A DNA stretch of 64,000 nt from Lycium barbarum (GCF_019175385.1 NC_083343.1:49684457-49748456), one strand, 5' to 3'; counted from the first letter of the stretch, positions 48,466 through 61,373 are shown. Notes: a model not told the origin generated them from the sequence alone. Numbers and translations: made by a program.

Positions 48466-49721
48466 GCGTCCTTATAGTCGAATTAATAAACGTCAGTGCG
48501 AATTCTCTCTTGAAGGTAGAAGACGTGATATCGAAGGAGAACAAGCGCACGATAGCTTAGTAAACGTCAAAGGTATGTGAGGCTAGTCCTTTCTTTCTAA
48601 TGGCATGAATCTTCTAGCATGATTTCCTTCCTCTTCGTGAGCTCCTATATTTTGGAAAGCTAAAAACCTATGTTTATGAATAGCTATATAAGATAAGAGA
48701 CGTGATATGATGATCCCATAATGATGATGATGCTATTTATTGCTTACCCTCACCTTATATGCTAGTTCCTTCAAGGTGAGGCATAATGTCAACAATTGCT
48801 CCATAATGAAACCGGGGGATCACGACCTTACGTCACCCCGATAAAGTAAAGTTCTTCATCATCCTTATGTATGTATTATGATAAGTATGTTACGATAAGA
48901 ATATTATGATGAGCATGTATGATGATGATATAACACCGCGCCTAGTTGGCCGGGCAGTCACCGCCAAGGCGGGCAGCTATATGATACACCATGGCCAAAT
49001 GGCATGGGCAGACACCACTAGTGGGCGGCATGAGATGATACCCCAGACGCGGGAGGCCTGGACGCAGGCTAATGTTATGATTATCACACCGATCCGATAT
49101 GGATGGGCAACCTATATATTACTACACAGTACCTATAAGGGCGGGTAGCTTATACATTATGCATATATGACATGAGGATGATTATGAGTAAGCCAGCATG
49201 CATTATTTTTTTTACACTTGACAGTCAAATACAGTTATTCCATATTGATGCTTCTTTTATATCATTGCCTTATTTCATGGTTTATGCCTCTCATACTCAG
49301 TACAATGTTCGTAGTGACGTCTATTTTCTTTGGACGCTGTATTCATGCCCACAGGTAGACAGGTAGGAGAGCTTGACCCAGATCCGTAGTAGCTGTCAGC
49401 TGATTGAAATCACTCTTTTGTCCCGGAGGTGCTTGATTATTCTTTTGTGTATAGTCATATATATGTATTTTCGGGCATGACGGGGTCTTGTCCCATCCTT
49501 ATATGTAGCACTCCAGTAGAGGCTCGTAGATCCCGTCCTTTTGATGGCCGAGAGGCATATGTATATAAAAGTATTTATGTTTCCATATAAAATATGATTT
49601 TCCTATAATTTGAGTATAAGATTGATAAAAGAGCATTAAATGAGTAAGATGAGTAGTAGAACGAGTGGTGCTCGGTGACTAGCCCCGGGTACCCGTCACG
49701 GCCCCTAGCTGGGTCGTGACA
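48466..49721 (+). repeat. Element J 5' LTR, 3' half only
   Basis: Matches 59264-60519 throughout and ends gggtcgtgaca. The promoter half of the LTR is missing, so J could not be transcribed from its own 5' promoter now. Shared core at 49283-49370; hairpin units (cgggcagtcaccgccaaggc) near 48945-49010. Confidence 0.9.
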
Positions 49722-49725
49722 AAAG

Positions 49726-49737
49726 TGATAACAGAGC
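49726..49737 (+). promoter_or_regulatory. Primer-binding site of element J, decayed
   Basis: tgataacagagc, two mismatches from tggtatcagagc, four bases after the LTR end. Confidence 0.85.
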
Positions 49738-49929
49738 GGTTCAATCCTAGAAAGTGTCTACGAGCCGTGTCTAGTAGAGTCTTGTTTATGGTGTGTTGCG
49801 CGCCACATCGATAAACAAGAGGCTACTGGGCATTTAGGAAAAAAAATAACCATCCTTCTTCCTATTAGATCGTGCGATAGAGCCATGTATAAGATTTTAT
49901 CCTCCCTAATAGTGTATTGTGATTTCAGA

Positions 49930-51260
49930 ATGCCGCCAAAGGGAAAGGCTACAGCCGCCCAGAAGGGCAAGACTACGGCAAAGAGGCTGGTAGAAAGAGA
50001 GCCTCCGATGAATATAGAATAAGGCAAATTACACAGTGAGGCCTTATCTAATACTTCTTCTACCCCGCCTAATGTGGAAGGACAAGGAAGAGCTCCAGCT
50101 CCAATTCCTCCACCGGTTGCTTCGGGTCAACAAATGACCGAGGCCATTCAGTTATTGACACAATTGGTTGCTGCACAGGCACAACGACAAAATGCAAGTT
50201 CAAGTGGTCGGGCAGCAAGTACCAAAGCCCGTGATTTTATGAGTCTAAATCCTCCGGAGTTCTTCGGGTCAACGCCGGATGAGGACCCGCAAGGTTTCAT
50301 AGATGAGATATTGAGGACATTGAGAATTGTCCATGCCTCCGAAACGGAATCCGTGGAGTTGGCATCTTATAGACTCCGGGATGTGGCAGTTTTATGGTAT
50401 ACAACTAGATATTATCAAGAGGAGAGAATGTGCCTCCTCCAGTTTGGCAAGAATTCGTGGATGCTTTCATTCGTCACTATTTACCACCCGAGGTCCGCCG
50501 AGCTAGAGCGGACAGATTCCTAACTCTGAGGCAAGGAAACATGAATGCTCGGGAGTATAGCATGCAATTTAATTCTTTGGCTAGATATGCCCCGGCTATG
50601 GTAGCCGACATGGGAGATCGGGTACATAGATTTGTAAGTGGCCTAGGGCCACATTTATTCAGAGATTGTTTGACGGCTTCTTTGCAAGACGGGATGGATA
50701 TTTCCCAAATACAAGCTCATGCTAAGAATTTAGAGGGGCAACAATAGCCACAGAGAAGTGACCGTGATAGTGATAGGAGACAAAGAGAGAGAGCCAGATC
50801 GATGGGAGCAGGCAGTGATTACAGAGGGGGATCAAGGCAGATGTATTCTAGGTACTCAAGCCAGTCAGTAATGAGTGCACCTTCTCGATTTACAGGTAGG
50901 AGATTTTATCGCTCCTTCCGTTCAGGACAGGGCCAGAGTTCTAGGGCCCCAGATTCCCAGTTCAGGGAAGATTATAGTCAGAGGAGACCCCCAGTACCGC
51001 GATGCAGCCAGTGCGGTAGGTTACATTCCGGACAATGTCGTCAGGGTTCGGACGCTTTCTATACTTGCGGCCAGGCTGGGCACATGATGAGAGATTGCCC
51101 GTCGATGAGTGGCAGAGTCAGAGTTCAGCCTACAGGTTCAGCGGCTGGTTCTTCCTCAGCACGCCCGGCAGGACAGATTCCCCATACGTCAGCTGGCCAA
51201 GGTAGAGGTAGAGGGGCATCATCTACTTTAGGTGCCACTCAGCCCCGTGTGTATGCTTTA
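49930..51260 (+). pseudogene. Element J gag
   Basis: Start at 49930 (MPPKGK). An in-frame stop falls at 50020, the frame resumes and runs through the gag core, then a shift near 50400 moves to the frame used from 50430 onward, with one stop at 50745. The Cys-rich CSQCGRLHSGQC block is intact; the knuckle reads FYTCGQAGHMMRDC, so its first Cys is Phe. An Arg/Gly-rich tail leads into protease in the same frame. Confidence 0.88.
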
Positions 51261-54200
51261 GCCGGACGACAGGATCTTGAGTCCTCCCCGGATGTAGTTA
51301 CAGGTACATTGTCTATATTCTCCCGTGATGTATATGCACTGATAGATCTGGGTTCTACCTTTTCTTATATTACTCCATATGTTGCTGGTTGTGTTGGGGT
51401 GAAACCTGAGCCGATCAAACCTTTCGAGGTATCTACTCCGGTTGGTGATCCCGTGATAGCAAGACAAGTGTATAAAAATTGTGTAGTGGTGATATGTGAT
51501 CGCCAGACCACAGCTGATTTCATTGAGTTGGAAATGTTAGATTTTGATGTAATTATGGGCATGGATTGGTTGGGGTGGTGCTATGCTAATGTTGATTGCC
51601 GATTGAAAGTAGTTCGATTCCAATTTCCGGGAGAGCCCATGCTTGAATGGAAGGGTAACGCAGCATCCCCAAAGGGTAGGTTTATTTCCTACCTTAAGGC
51701 AAGGAAGATGATAGCCAAGGGTTATATTTATCATGTAGTTCGGGTTCATGACACCGAGTCAGAGTCGCCATCTTTCCAATCAGTTCCGGTCGTGAATGAA
51801 TTCCCAGATGTGTTTCCAAACGAGCTTCCAGGTCTTCCTCCAGAAAGAGAGATTGACTTCGCTATAGATGTGTTGCCGGACACCAAGCCTATTTCTATCC
51901 CTCCTTATTGAATGGCCCGGCAGAATTAAAAGAGCTAAAGGCGCAATTGAAAGACTTGCTCGAAAAGGGGTTTATTAGGCCCAGTTCATCACCGTGGGGA
52001 GCACCAGTCTTGTTCGTGAGAAAGAAAGATGGTTCCCTGCGAATGTACATCGATTATAGGCAATTGACCAAGGTGACGATAAAGAACAAGTATCCTCTTC
52101 CGAGGATTGATGATTTATTTTACCAATTGCAAGGTGCCAAGTGGTTCTCTAAAATAGATTTAAGGTCGGGTTACCATCAAGTGAGAGTTAGAGAAGCAGA
52201 TATTCCCAAAACGGCCTTCAGAACGAGATATGGCCACTATGAATTCCGAGTGATGTCATTTGGATTGACTAATGCTCCGGCCGTGTTTATGAATTTGATG
52301 AACAATGTATTCAGGCCTCTCTTGGACTTATTTGTGATAGTATTTATTGATGATATTCTGGTGTATTCTCGTACGAAATCAGAGCATGCAGATCATTTGA
52401 GAATTGTTCTTGGAATTCTTCGTGCCCGAGAATCGTATGCAAAATTTTCAAAGTGTGTGTTCTGGCTAAATTCTGTAACATTTCTGGGCCATGTTATTTC
52501 AGATGATGGCATTCGAGTCGACACGCAGAAGATTGAAACTGTGAAGACTTGGCCAAGACCTATGACGCCTACAGAAGTTCGTAGTTTTCTGGGGTTGGCA
52601 CGTTATTATAGAAGGTTCGTAGAGGGTTTTTCATCTATTTCAGCCCCATTGACGAAGCTAACCCAGAAGTCAGCCAAATTTCAGTGGAACGATGCTTGTG
52701 AGCGCAGTTTCCAAGAGTTGAAAGACAGATTGACCTCAGCTCCGGTCCTAACACTTCCAGAAGGGTCGGAGGGCTATGTGGTATATTGTGACGCTTCTGG
52801 TGTCGGATTAGGATGCGTATTGATGCAGCATGATAAATTTATTGCATACGCTTCGAGACAATTACGGAAACATGAAAAGAATTATCCAACTCATGATCTC
52901 GAATTGGCTGCGGTTATTCATGCGTTAAAAATATGGAGGAATTATTTGTATGGTGTGCATGTTGGTAGCTATACCGATCACAAAAGTCTTCAGTATATTT
53001 TCAAGCAAAAGGAATTGAACCTGCGGCAGAGGCGGTGGTTAGAATTGTTAAAAGATTATGATGTGAACATTTTGTACCACCCTGGAAAAGTGAATGTAGT
53101 AGCTGATGCGCTTAGCCGCCGATCAATGGGCAGTTTATGTGAAGTCCCTCCGAAAAAGAAAGAGATGGTTCATGAGCTCCACCAACTAGCTAATCTTGGA
53201 GTACATGTAATCGATTCGGGTAATGTGGGGATTAGTATCAATGATCCCATGATTTCATCCTTGGATATGGAAGTGAAAGAACGGCAATATGAAGACCCTC
53301 AATTGTGTCGTTACAGAGGCACATCTCATGGAAAGGATAAGTCTCCGTTTGAAGTTTCTATGGATGGAATTCTTAAAGACCGAGGCAGGTTATGTGTGTC
53401 GAATGTAGCAGAATTGCGCCGACGAATCCAAGAAGAAGCACATTGTTCTCGGTATTCTATTCACACAGGTGCAACCAAAATGTATCATGATCTCAAGATG
53501 ATGTATTGGTGGGATGGCATGAAGAGAGATATAGCGGAATTTGTAGCACAGTGTCCAAACTGCCAACAAGTAAAAGTTGAACATCAGAAGCCAGGAGGCT
53601 TATTGCAAGCAATGGAAATCCCTACTTGGAAATGGGAAGTGATCAACATGGATTTTATTGTAGGGTTACCTCGTTCCCGCGGCAGGTATGATTCTATATG
53701 GGTGATCGTGGATAGATTGACAAAAGCAGCCCATTTTCTCCCAGTTAAGACTACATACTCCGCCGAAGACTATGCGAGGTTATATCTCAAAGAAATTGTG
53801 TGACTTCATGGTATTCCATTATCTATTATCACAGATAGAGGAGCATAGTTTACAGCCAAGTTTTGGAAGTCCTTCCAGGAAGGTCTAGGCACTCAAGTGA
53901 AGCTTGGCACGGCATTTCATCCGCAGACCGATGGACAAGCCGAGCGTACTATTCAGACCTTGGAAGATATGCTACGAGCATGTGTGCTGGATTTCGGTGG
54001 AAGTTGGGACGATCATTTACCGTTAATCGAATTTGCATACAATAATAGTTATCATTCCAGCATTCAAATGGCCCCATATGAAGCTTTATATGGAAGGAAA
54101 TGTAGATCTCCAATCGGATGGTTTGAAATAGGAGAAGTACAGCTAGTAGGCCCCGAATTGATTCAGCAAGCGGTGGAAAAAATTAAGGTGATCCAAGATC

Positions 54201-54724
54201 GATTATTAACAGCTCAAAGTCGCCAAAAGTCTTATGCGGACAATCACCGACGAGACTTGGAATTTCAAGTTGATGATTGGGTATTTTTGAAAGTATCGCC
54301 AATGAAAGGGGTGATGAGATTTGGCAAGAGAGGGAAGCTAAGTCCTAGGTACATTGGACCCTATAGAATTACCCGCAAGGTGTGTCATGTAGCCTATGAA
54401 TTGGACTTGCCTTCGGAACTTGAATCAGTCCATCCAGTCTTTCACGTTTCGATGCTCCGCAAGTGTATTGGAGATCCCACAAAGATTGTCCCGATAGATG
54501 ATATGCACGTGACAGAAAAGCTAGCCTATGAAGAGGTGCCTATTACTATTCTAGATAGGCAAGTGCGAAGACTCCGAAGTAAAGAGGTAGATTCAGTTAA
54601 AGTCTTGTGGCGAAACAATAACCGAGAAGAAATGACTTGGGAAGCGGAAGAAAGTATGAAGTCCAAGTACCCACATTTATTCCAACCCCCAGAAGGAATT
54701 CAAGATAAAACGTCAACGATATAA
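51261..54724 (+). pseudogene. Element J pol: protease, RT, RNase H, integrase
   Basis: Protease (ALIDLGSTFSYI near 51335, IMGMDWL) shares gag's frame to 51911, where a stop (CGA-to-TGA type) and a one-base loss shift the frame. From 51908 one frame runs to 54724: reverse transcriptase ([24 protein letters not shown] near 52345), RNase H ([19 protein letters not shown]), integrase zinc region (CPNCQQ near 53555), core ([23 protein letters not shown] near 53935), the GPYRITRKV block, and a Tekay-type end with ILDRQVRRLR and EESMKSKYPHLF. Stops at 53801 and 53847 interrupt the integrase core. This is the most complete pol in the window. Confidence 0.92.
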
Positions 54725-54898
54725 GGTATATATATATATATGCTTACTTTTCATGCTTTTGGTCGTGTGTGGCCATAGATATATTGCTATTGTGATGTAG
54801 ACCCGTGAGGCAATGATATTGTGGGTTGTTGTGATAGGATGGTAGTGCCGTATTACAGGGGAAACTCTGGCGAAATTTTCGTAGTATCCCGAGTGTTT

Positions 54899-54938
54899 AA
54901 CATTCGAGGACGAATGTTCCAAAAGGGGGGGGGGAGAG
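54899..54938 (+). promoter_or_regulatory. Palindrome and polypurine tract of element J
   Basis: aacattcgaggacgaatgtt (54899-54918), identical to D's, followed by a G-rich tract (aaaaggggggggggagag) against the 3' LTR. Confidence 0.9.
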
Positions 54939-55265
54939 TGTTACACCTCGTAAATTTTCCCGTGAACGTACGATGAATAGACTAATGAAGAATACGAGTA
55001 TGCGATATTTTAATAAGAAGGGAACGACGTTTGACGACCCAGAGTAGGATTTCAAAGGGAATTGCAATAAGAGATAGGTTATGCTCCACAACGACTACTT
55101 ATGGGTTCTGAGAATGTGAGAAAAGTTGCAGATTTACACTTTGGCCAAGTCAGTCGTAAAATGAAATACGAACCGTAAAGTAGTATACGACCCGTAAACC
55201 ACCATGTCGTATTCCAACTTACCAAACTTCAACCTTCTGTTAAATGTTTAAATGGTTAAATACAA
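54939..55265 (+). repeat. Element J 3' LTR, left segment
   Basis: Starts tgttacacctcg. It includes the first part of an array of gaaatacgaaccgtaaa and acgacccgtaaa blocks (55140-55200), then is split by solo LTR L at 55266. Confidence 0.88.
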
Positions 55266-58200
55266 TGTTATAGCCCGTATTTTGTACGTTCGGATATTTT
55301 GAGGTAGTCGTGGTAAGTTAGGGGCAAGACCATTTTCAAAAATTATTCTAATGTACAAGTTTTTTATGAATATTATTTATGAATATTATTAGTATGGAAA
55401 TATTGAGAAAGGCTAAGGGTAAAAGGGGAAATTCGCAAAATGGTTCATGGTAATATTGTGGAAAGGCTAGGGGCAAAATTGGAATTTCACAACAATTCAA
55501 CAAAGTTCTTGAATGGGGAATTGTGGCCGTGTGGCTTAAGGGAATGGGTCCCACCCATGGCCATGTGTTCATATTCTTATTTGTAGGATCCTTGTATATA
55601 TATATACCTAAGTGGTCAAATAAGATATATTCCCCCTTCCAAATCAAGAAACTTCAAGAAAGAAAGAAAAGAAGAAGAAGAGAGGGGCATTCGGCCCTAA
55701 CCAAGAAAATTGGCTCCATGGAAATTGATCAAGAAAAATTATTTCTCCTAGTATTTCCACAAAATGGAAGGTCCTCATTAACATGAAGGAGTTGTTGGAG
55801 CAAGCAAAGCCTTTATTTGTGTAATTCATAAGCCCTAGCCGAGTGAAGAGATGTGTGGAAAAGGTATGTATTCAATCTTCTTTCACATGTGTTAGAGATG
55901 ATTTGTGAATGTTGTAGTATGTGGAAATGGATGAAATTCATGAAATATGTATGAATATGGTGTGGCCGAATGGAGGTGGTGATTGTGTAGAAATGATGAA
56001 TTGATTTTATTTAGTATCTTGGTTGTTGTGTTGTGGATTCTATGATGTTAAATGAAGATTTAATGGTTTGAAACGAAGTTGTGATCGTTTGTGGATTATG
56101 GAAGAAGTTAATGTGATATTAGTATGGTCCCTTATAATTATAAAAATAGAGTTGCTAATGTGTAGGTTGTGAATATAATTCATGAATTTGAAAGTGAGAC
56201 ATGTGTTTGGAAGATTGTAAGTTGGGTTGTTGTAATTGAATTTGAAAGCCGGAAATGTGTGTCATTGTTCTTGTTGAATTCGGAAGGTTTCGGGTGAAGT
56301 AATATGTCGATTGGGTTGTTTGGAATATTATGTGAATTGTTTGAAGTATTCTTGAATTTTACTTGTAAGGTCTTGGGCAAGTACTTGAATGTGAGATCAT
56401 TGGTATTGGCTTGATTTCATGTGATTGAATTGAGTATAAATGGAATGTCGTCAGATTGTGTAGAAAGAATTGTTAATGTTAGAATGTATTTTGAAATAAT
56501 TGTTGAAGTTGGAGATATGATTGTTGGTATTGTTGTTGATAATTTGGCCGAGTTGAATTCTCGGATTGTTGTTGATAAATTGGCCGAGTTAGATTCTCGG
56601 GGATGGTGTATTTACAGGGGAAATGCTGCCGAAATTTCGATAGAATACAAATGAATTCATTTGAAAGACTAAGACAAGTATATGTCGATGAGTCTAATGA
56701 TTATGTCAATTCTCTTGAATGTAGACTAGCAAGTTTGGACAAATAAGCATAGCTAATTGGACGTGGGACAGGTATGTAAGGCTTACCCCTTCTTTCTTTT
56801 GGCATGATCTTTGTGAAATCAATATGGCAAAGTATATGTATATGTACGATTTCAAATAAACTCCTATTCTTAGAGCCACTAGGATGGCTAACGTTCTTGA
56901 TTTCCATAAGCTATTTCATATGGTTTTGATGCGTATCTATGATGTCCGAAGTTCTGTTTGATATGTTTCCGAATGGCATCCGAAAGATAATTGATATGAC
57001 TAAAGTTTCGATTTTTAAATGCTAGCACGTTCGATTATTCCATTGAGTCTTTGATATATTTTGATACGTGCATATGGTTCCAAAAGCTCTATTTGATTTG
57101 ATCCGTAACGATATCTGAAAGGTACTTGATATGATTGTTGCTTTGATTTTCCAAAAATGGCTTCTGAAACGTTCGTAGAAAGCTCTGTACTTCAAACGCT
57201 CATAACTTTCTTATACTAAATCGGATTGACCCGAAACTTGTTTCTGAGCCTTCAGGTGTCGGTAAGTATACTTGTCTATCGAGTCTTGATTTATGTGCAT
57301 ATGGTTTCGCACTACTCTGTTCGTGCAAGTCTTATTATGTCCTCCACTGCGTCCCGGGCCAAGGTATGTTCTCGTGCGTACTTCTCTACATTGTTCACCG
57401 CGTCCCTCTCACTTGCGGGCCGGGGCATGTTATATATGATATGATGACATGATGATATGATGACGGGGTGGTGGCCAGGATGGCATATGATGACTCTATT
57501 CACCGCGTCCCGCAATAGAGGGTCGGGGCACGTTACATGCATATATGATACATGACATTGGCATACATGATTTCATTCACCGCGTCCCTCAATGGAGGGC
57601 CGGGGCACGTTATATGCAAATGTGATACATGATGATGACATACATGATTTCATTCATCGCGTCCCTCAATGGAGGGCCGGGGCACGTTATATGCATATAT
57701 GATATATGGTAATGACATGCATGAATTTACCCACCGCGTCCCTCACTAGAGGGCCAGGGCACGTTATATGATATATGATATACGATGATGGTATACATGA
57801 TTTTCATTTATGATTTATGATGACATACATGACTTCATTTGAAAAGGCAAGTGCTTTGATGTTTTAAAAGTTCATACTTGATTCTGGTAAATCTCTGTTT
57901 CAGCTATGATTCTCTTCTACTGTAATTCCTGCCTTACATACTCAGTACATTTTCCGTACTGGTCCCCTTTCTTCGGGGGCTGCATTTCATGCCACGCAGG
58001 TATACCCAGATGAGTAAAGCACATTGCTAGAAGATGCTTCAGCTGGATTGGCAAGCTCCATTTGCCCTGGAGTGTTGCCGGGTCAGAGTATTATGCTATG
58101 ATGTTTAGTTCGAAGTTAGAGACTTTGCAGACAGAGTCGTGGGTATAGAATGTCAGTGTTGTAAGCGGCTCCATCAGCCGATGTGTCATTCTGTATTATG

Positions 58201-58401
58201 TGATAAATTCCATATAATTACAGATTTTGTTTGATTTGAGAACAAAGAAAAAGAATATTTCTGAAAGCCTTACTATGTATTTCATGTTTATTTGATCTAA
58301 AGGTCCAAAGAGGTTATGTGTGTATTAAGAGTCAGAGGGTTCGCTCGGCCCTAAGTAAGGGTCGGGTGCCCATCACACCCTAGCGAGATTAGGGTGTGAC
58401 A
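55266..58401 (+). mobile_element. Solo LTR L (D-related family)
   Basis: A single 3.14 kb LTR, tgttatagccc to gggtgtgaca, flanked by tacaa (55261-55265) and tacga (58402-58406), one mismatch. No internal region. Related to D over its first half (cggatattttgaggtagtcg; the atggtgtatttacagrggaa block). TATA-like tatatatata near 55591, minisatellite at 57343-57800, shared core at 57930-58010 with arms cccc and gggg around ttcttc. It inserted into J's promoter array. Confidence 0.85.
57343..57800 (+). repeat. About 77-bp minisatellite in LTR L
   Basis: Five to six units starting caccgcgtccctcaatggag and continuing ggccggggcacgttatatgc, then an AT-rich spacer with catacatgatttcatt. Each unit has short arms ccctc and gagggc that can pair; arm sequences vary between units (cccgcaatagaggg, ccctcactagaggg). 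LTR K holds related units in inverse orientation. Confidence 0.85.
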
Positions 58402-60519
58402 TACGACTTGGAATACGGGACCGTAAATTGAAATACGGCCCGTAAACTGCGGTCGTAAATCACTATGATCCTCAGCATACCTTTCTAGTTTTGATATGCT
58501 TAAATACGACCACGATATACGGCCCGTAAACTGGAATACGAACCGTAAACTAGGTTTACGACCACTGTGCACTTCGATTACTGTTCATTCCGGATCAGAC
58601 TTTAAGTCATTAAAAGGAGACCCAAGCTCATTAAATTCATTTCATCTCCACGACATTTCTCTCTAGAAACTTCTAGAGTACTCTCTACTCTTCATTACAA
58701 GAAAATCAAAGGAAATCCATGATCAATAACACCAAATCCATGAGACAAAGTGTGTGAAACCTAGCTAAAGTTCATCTCTCTTAAGAAAACCCAAAGGGAG
58801 TGAAGTAGGGTTTTGGTGCTAAAGGAGTAATTCCATTCAAAGCTTGTTCAACCATCATCTAAGGTAAGTTTCATGACTAAACCATGTTGTTTAAGGTATT
58901 GGAAGGTTAAGATACTTAAAATGTAAAAGACATAGGAAATGGGTCATTCATGAGTGAATAGTGTCATGGTTGGATGGTAGTTGGGTTGAATTATGAATGT
59001 TGGAGTGTTGTGGTTATGAATACGCTATAAATGAAATTTAGACCATGAAATAAGTATTATATATGAGGGAACGCGATAGTGAGCTATAACCATAGATGTG
59101 GAGAAATTGAAGAGAAATTGTGGATTGTGGTCAATGTATATAAATGGTGATTTTGATTGCAAAAATGTGAATGTTGATGTGAGCGTGTGGGAGTTGATAT
59201 AGCATATGGGAAAAATAGCATAAACCAAGGAAGTGCTGCCCAATTTTCCCTTGAAATAGTGGCGCGTCCTTATAGTCGAATTAACTAACGTCAGTGCGAA
59301 TTCTCTCTTGAAGTTAGAAGACGTGATATCGAAGGAGAACAAGCGAACGATAGCTTAGTAAACGTCAAAGGTATGTGAGGCTAGTCCTTTCTTTCTAATG
59401 GCATGAATCTTCTAGCATGATTTCCTTCCTCTTCGTGAGCTCCTATATTTCGGAAAGCTAAAAACCTATGTTTATGAATAGCTATATAAGATAAGAGACG
59501 TAATATGATGATCCCATAATGATGATGATGCTATTTATTGCTTACCCTCACCTTATATGCTACTTCCTTCAAGGTGAGGCATAATGTCAACAATTGCTCC
59601 ATAATGAAACCGGGGGATCACGACCTTACGTCACCCCGATAAAGTAAAGTTGTTCATCAGCCCTATGTATGTATTATGATAAGTATGATACGATAAGCAT
59701 ATTATGATGAGCATGTATGATGATGATATAACACCGCGCCTAGTTGGTCGGGCAGTCACCGCTAAGGCGGGCAGCTATATGATACACGATGGCCAAATGG
59801 CATGGGCAGACACCACTAATGGGCGGCATGAGATGATACCCCAGACGCGGGAGGCCTGGACGCAGGCTAATGTTATGATTATCACACCGATCCGATATGG
59901 ACGGGCAACCTATATATTACTACACAGTACCCATAAGGGCGGGCAGCTTATACATTATGCATATATGACATGAGGATGATTATGTGTAAGCCAGCATGCA
60001 TTATTTTTTTTACACTTGACAGTCAAATACAGTTATTCCATATTGATGCTTCTTTTATATCATTGCCTTATTTCTTGGTTTATGCCTCTCATACTCAGTA
60101 CAATGTTCGTAGTGACATCTATTTTCTTTGGACGCTGTATTCATGCCCACAGGTAGACAGGTAGGAGAGCTTGACCCAGATCCGTAGTAGCTGTCAGCTG
60201 ATTGAAAGCACTCTTTTGTCCCGGAGGTGCTTGATTATTCTTTTGTGTATAGTCATATATATGTATTTTCGGGCATGACGGGGTCTTGTCCCGTCCTTAT
60301 GTGTAGCACTCCAGTAGAGGCTCGTAGATCCCGTCTTTTTGATGGCCGAGAGGCATATGTATATAAAAGTATTTATGTTTCCATATAAAATATGATTTTC
60401 CTACAATTTGAGTATAAGGTTGATAAAAGAGCATTAAATGAGTAAGATGAGTAGTAGAACGAGTGGTGCTCGGTGGCTAGCCCCGGGTACCCGTCATGGC
60501 CCCTAGTTGGGTCGTGACA
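58402..60519 (+). repeat. Element J 3' LTR, right segment
   Basis: Resumes J's LTR with the rest of the array (atacggcccgtaaactg, tttacgaccac; 58402-58565), followed by a weak TATA-like cattaaaagg near 58608. Shared core at 60081-60165. Ends gggtcgtgaca at 60519. Confidence 0.9.
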
Positions 60520-61197
60520 ATATGCATGTATACGGGAGATATCCATGCTTGACTATAATGCAGCAGTCGTACAAGCATCTATCAAATGTGGCCCTAAACC
60601 AGCCACAAAACGGTGAACTTTATCCTCCATCTCAACCACCATGGTTGGGGCATATCTAGCCATAGAATCAAAATATACACAATATTCTTGGACACTCATG
60701 CTGCCCTGCTCAATACGTAGAAATTTGTCTGCTCGGGCTCGCCTGACCTCAGGAAGCAAATAATGGTGGATAAAAGCATCTGCGAACTCTCACCAAACAG
60801 TTGGAGGGGCATTCTCTCCCCTAGATAACTCCCAAGTCTGATACCACTGCACTGCAATATCACGCAGTCTATACGAAGCTAACTTCACCGACTCAACCTC
60901 ACTTGCATGTATAACCCACAAAGTCCTCTACATACCATCAATGAAATCTTGGGGATCCATATTCTGCTTTATCACTGAAAATTCTGGAGGATCTAACTGA
61001 ACAGCATCCTGCACATCCTGGCCTGGTGCATCTGGCTGAGGAACTGGGACAGGTGCTGGAGACGGTGTATGCGATATCTCAGATGGGCTCTCATTCTGAA
61101 TCTCATCCTGAGCCCTAGTGGCCTGCCGAGTACGGCTAGTGGCCTCTCCTGTGGCTTTCTTGCCTTCCTGGGCAGCTGTAGCTTTCTTGAGAGGCAT
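60520..61197 (-). pseudogene. Element H gag, N-terminal part
   Basis: Start at 61197 (MPLKKATAAQ). One frame runs through the Pro-rich segment and gag core (IHASEVESVKLASYR region, then RYAPTMVVEMEDKVHRFVAG) to J's insertion point. All three stops (near 60926, 60788 and 60551) are TAG or TGA where related elements have Gln or Arg codons, consistent with C-to-T changes. It is shorter before the core than in other elements, with part of the Gln-rich segment missing near 61005. Confidence 0.85.
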
Positions 61198-61373
61198 TGC
61201 TGAAATCATAACAATTCATCAGAAAGCGAACGCCTAACACATGGCTCTATCGCACAATCTAGGAGAGAAAGAATGACATCATCCTAAAGGTCCTATAGCC
61301 TCCTGTTTATAAGTGTGGTGCACAACATGCCCATAAATAAGACACGATCTGTAGACAACCCTAGGACGGAACT

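Larger units (their letters stand above)
48466..60519 (+). mobile_element. Element J: Ty3/gypsy Tekay/Del-like, near-complete gag-pol
   Basis: Plus-strand element inserted in the gag of H. 5' LTR fragment 48466-49721 (first half missing), primer site, gag-pol 49930-54724, palindrome and polypurine tract, 3' LTR 54939-55265 plus 58402-60519, split by solo LTR L. Over the 1256 bp shared by the LTRs, I count about 31 substitutions (2.5%), so J appears older than D. Only the right target pentamer (atatg) survives. Confidence 0.9.

Noticed and set aside
152..49737. tggtatcagagc sites considered as tRNA gene fragments
   Set aside because: Each lies 3-5 bases from an LTR end and only 12 bases match; no cloverleaf is present. 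They are primer sites.
54560..54724. End of J pol considered as an envelope-like or extra gene
   Set aside because: The ILDRQVRRLR to YPHLF stretch is the usual chromodomain-like C-terminus of Tekay-type integrase; no separate start or membrane segment.
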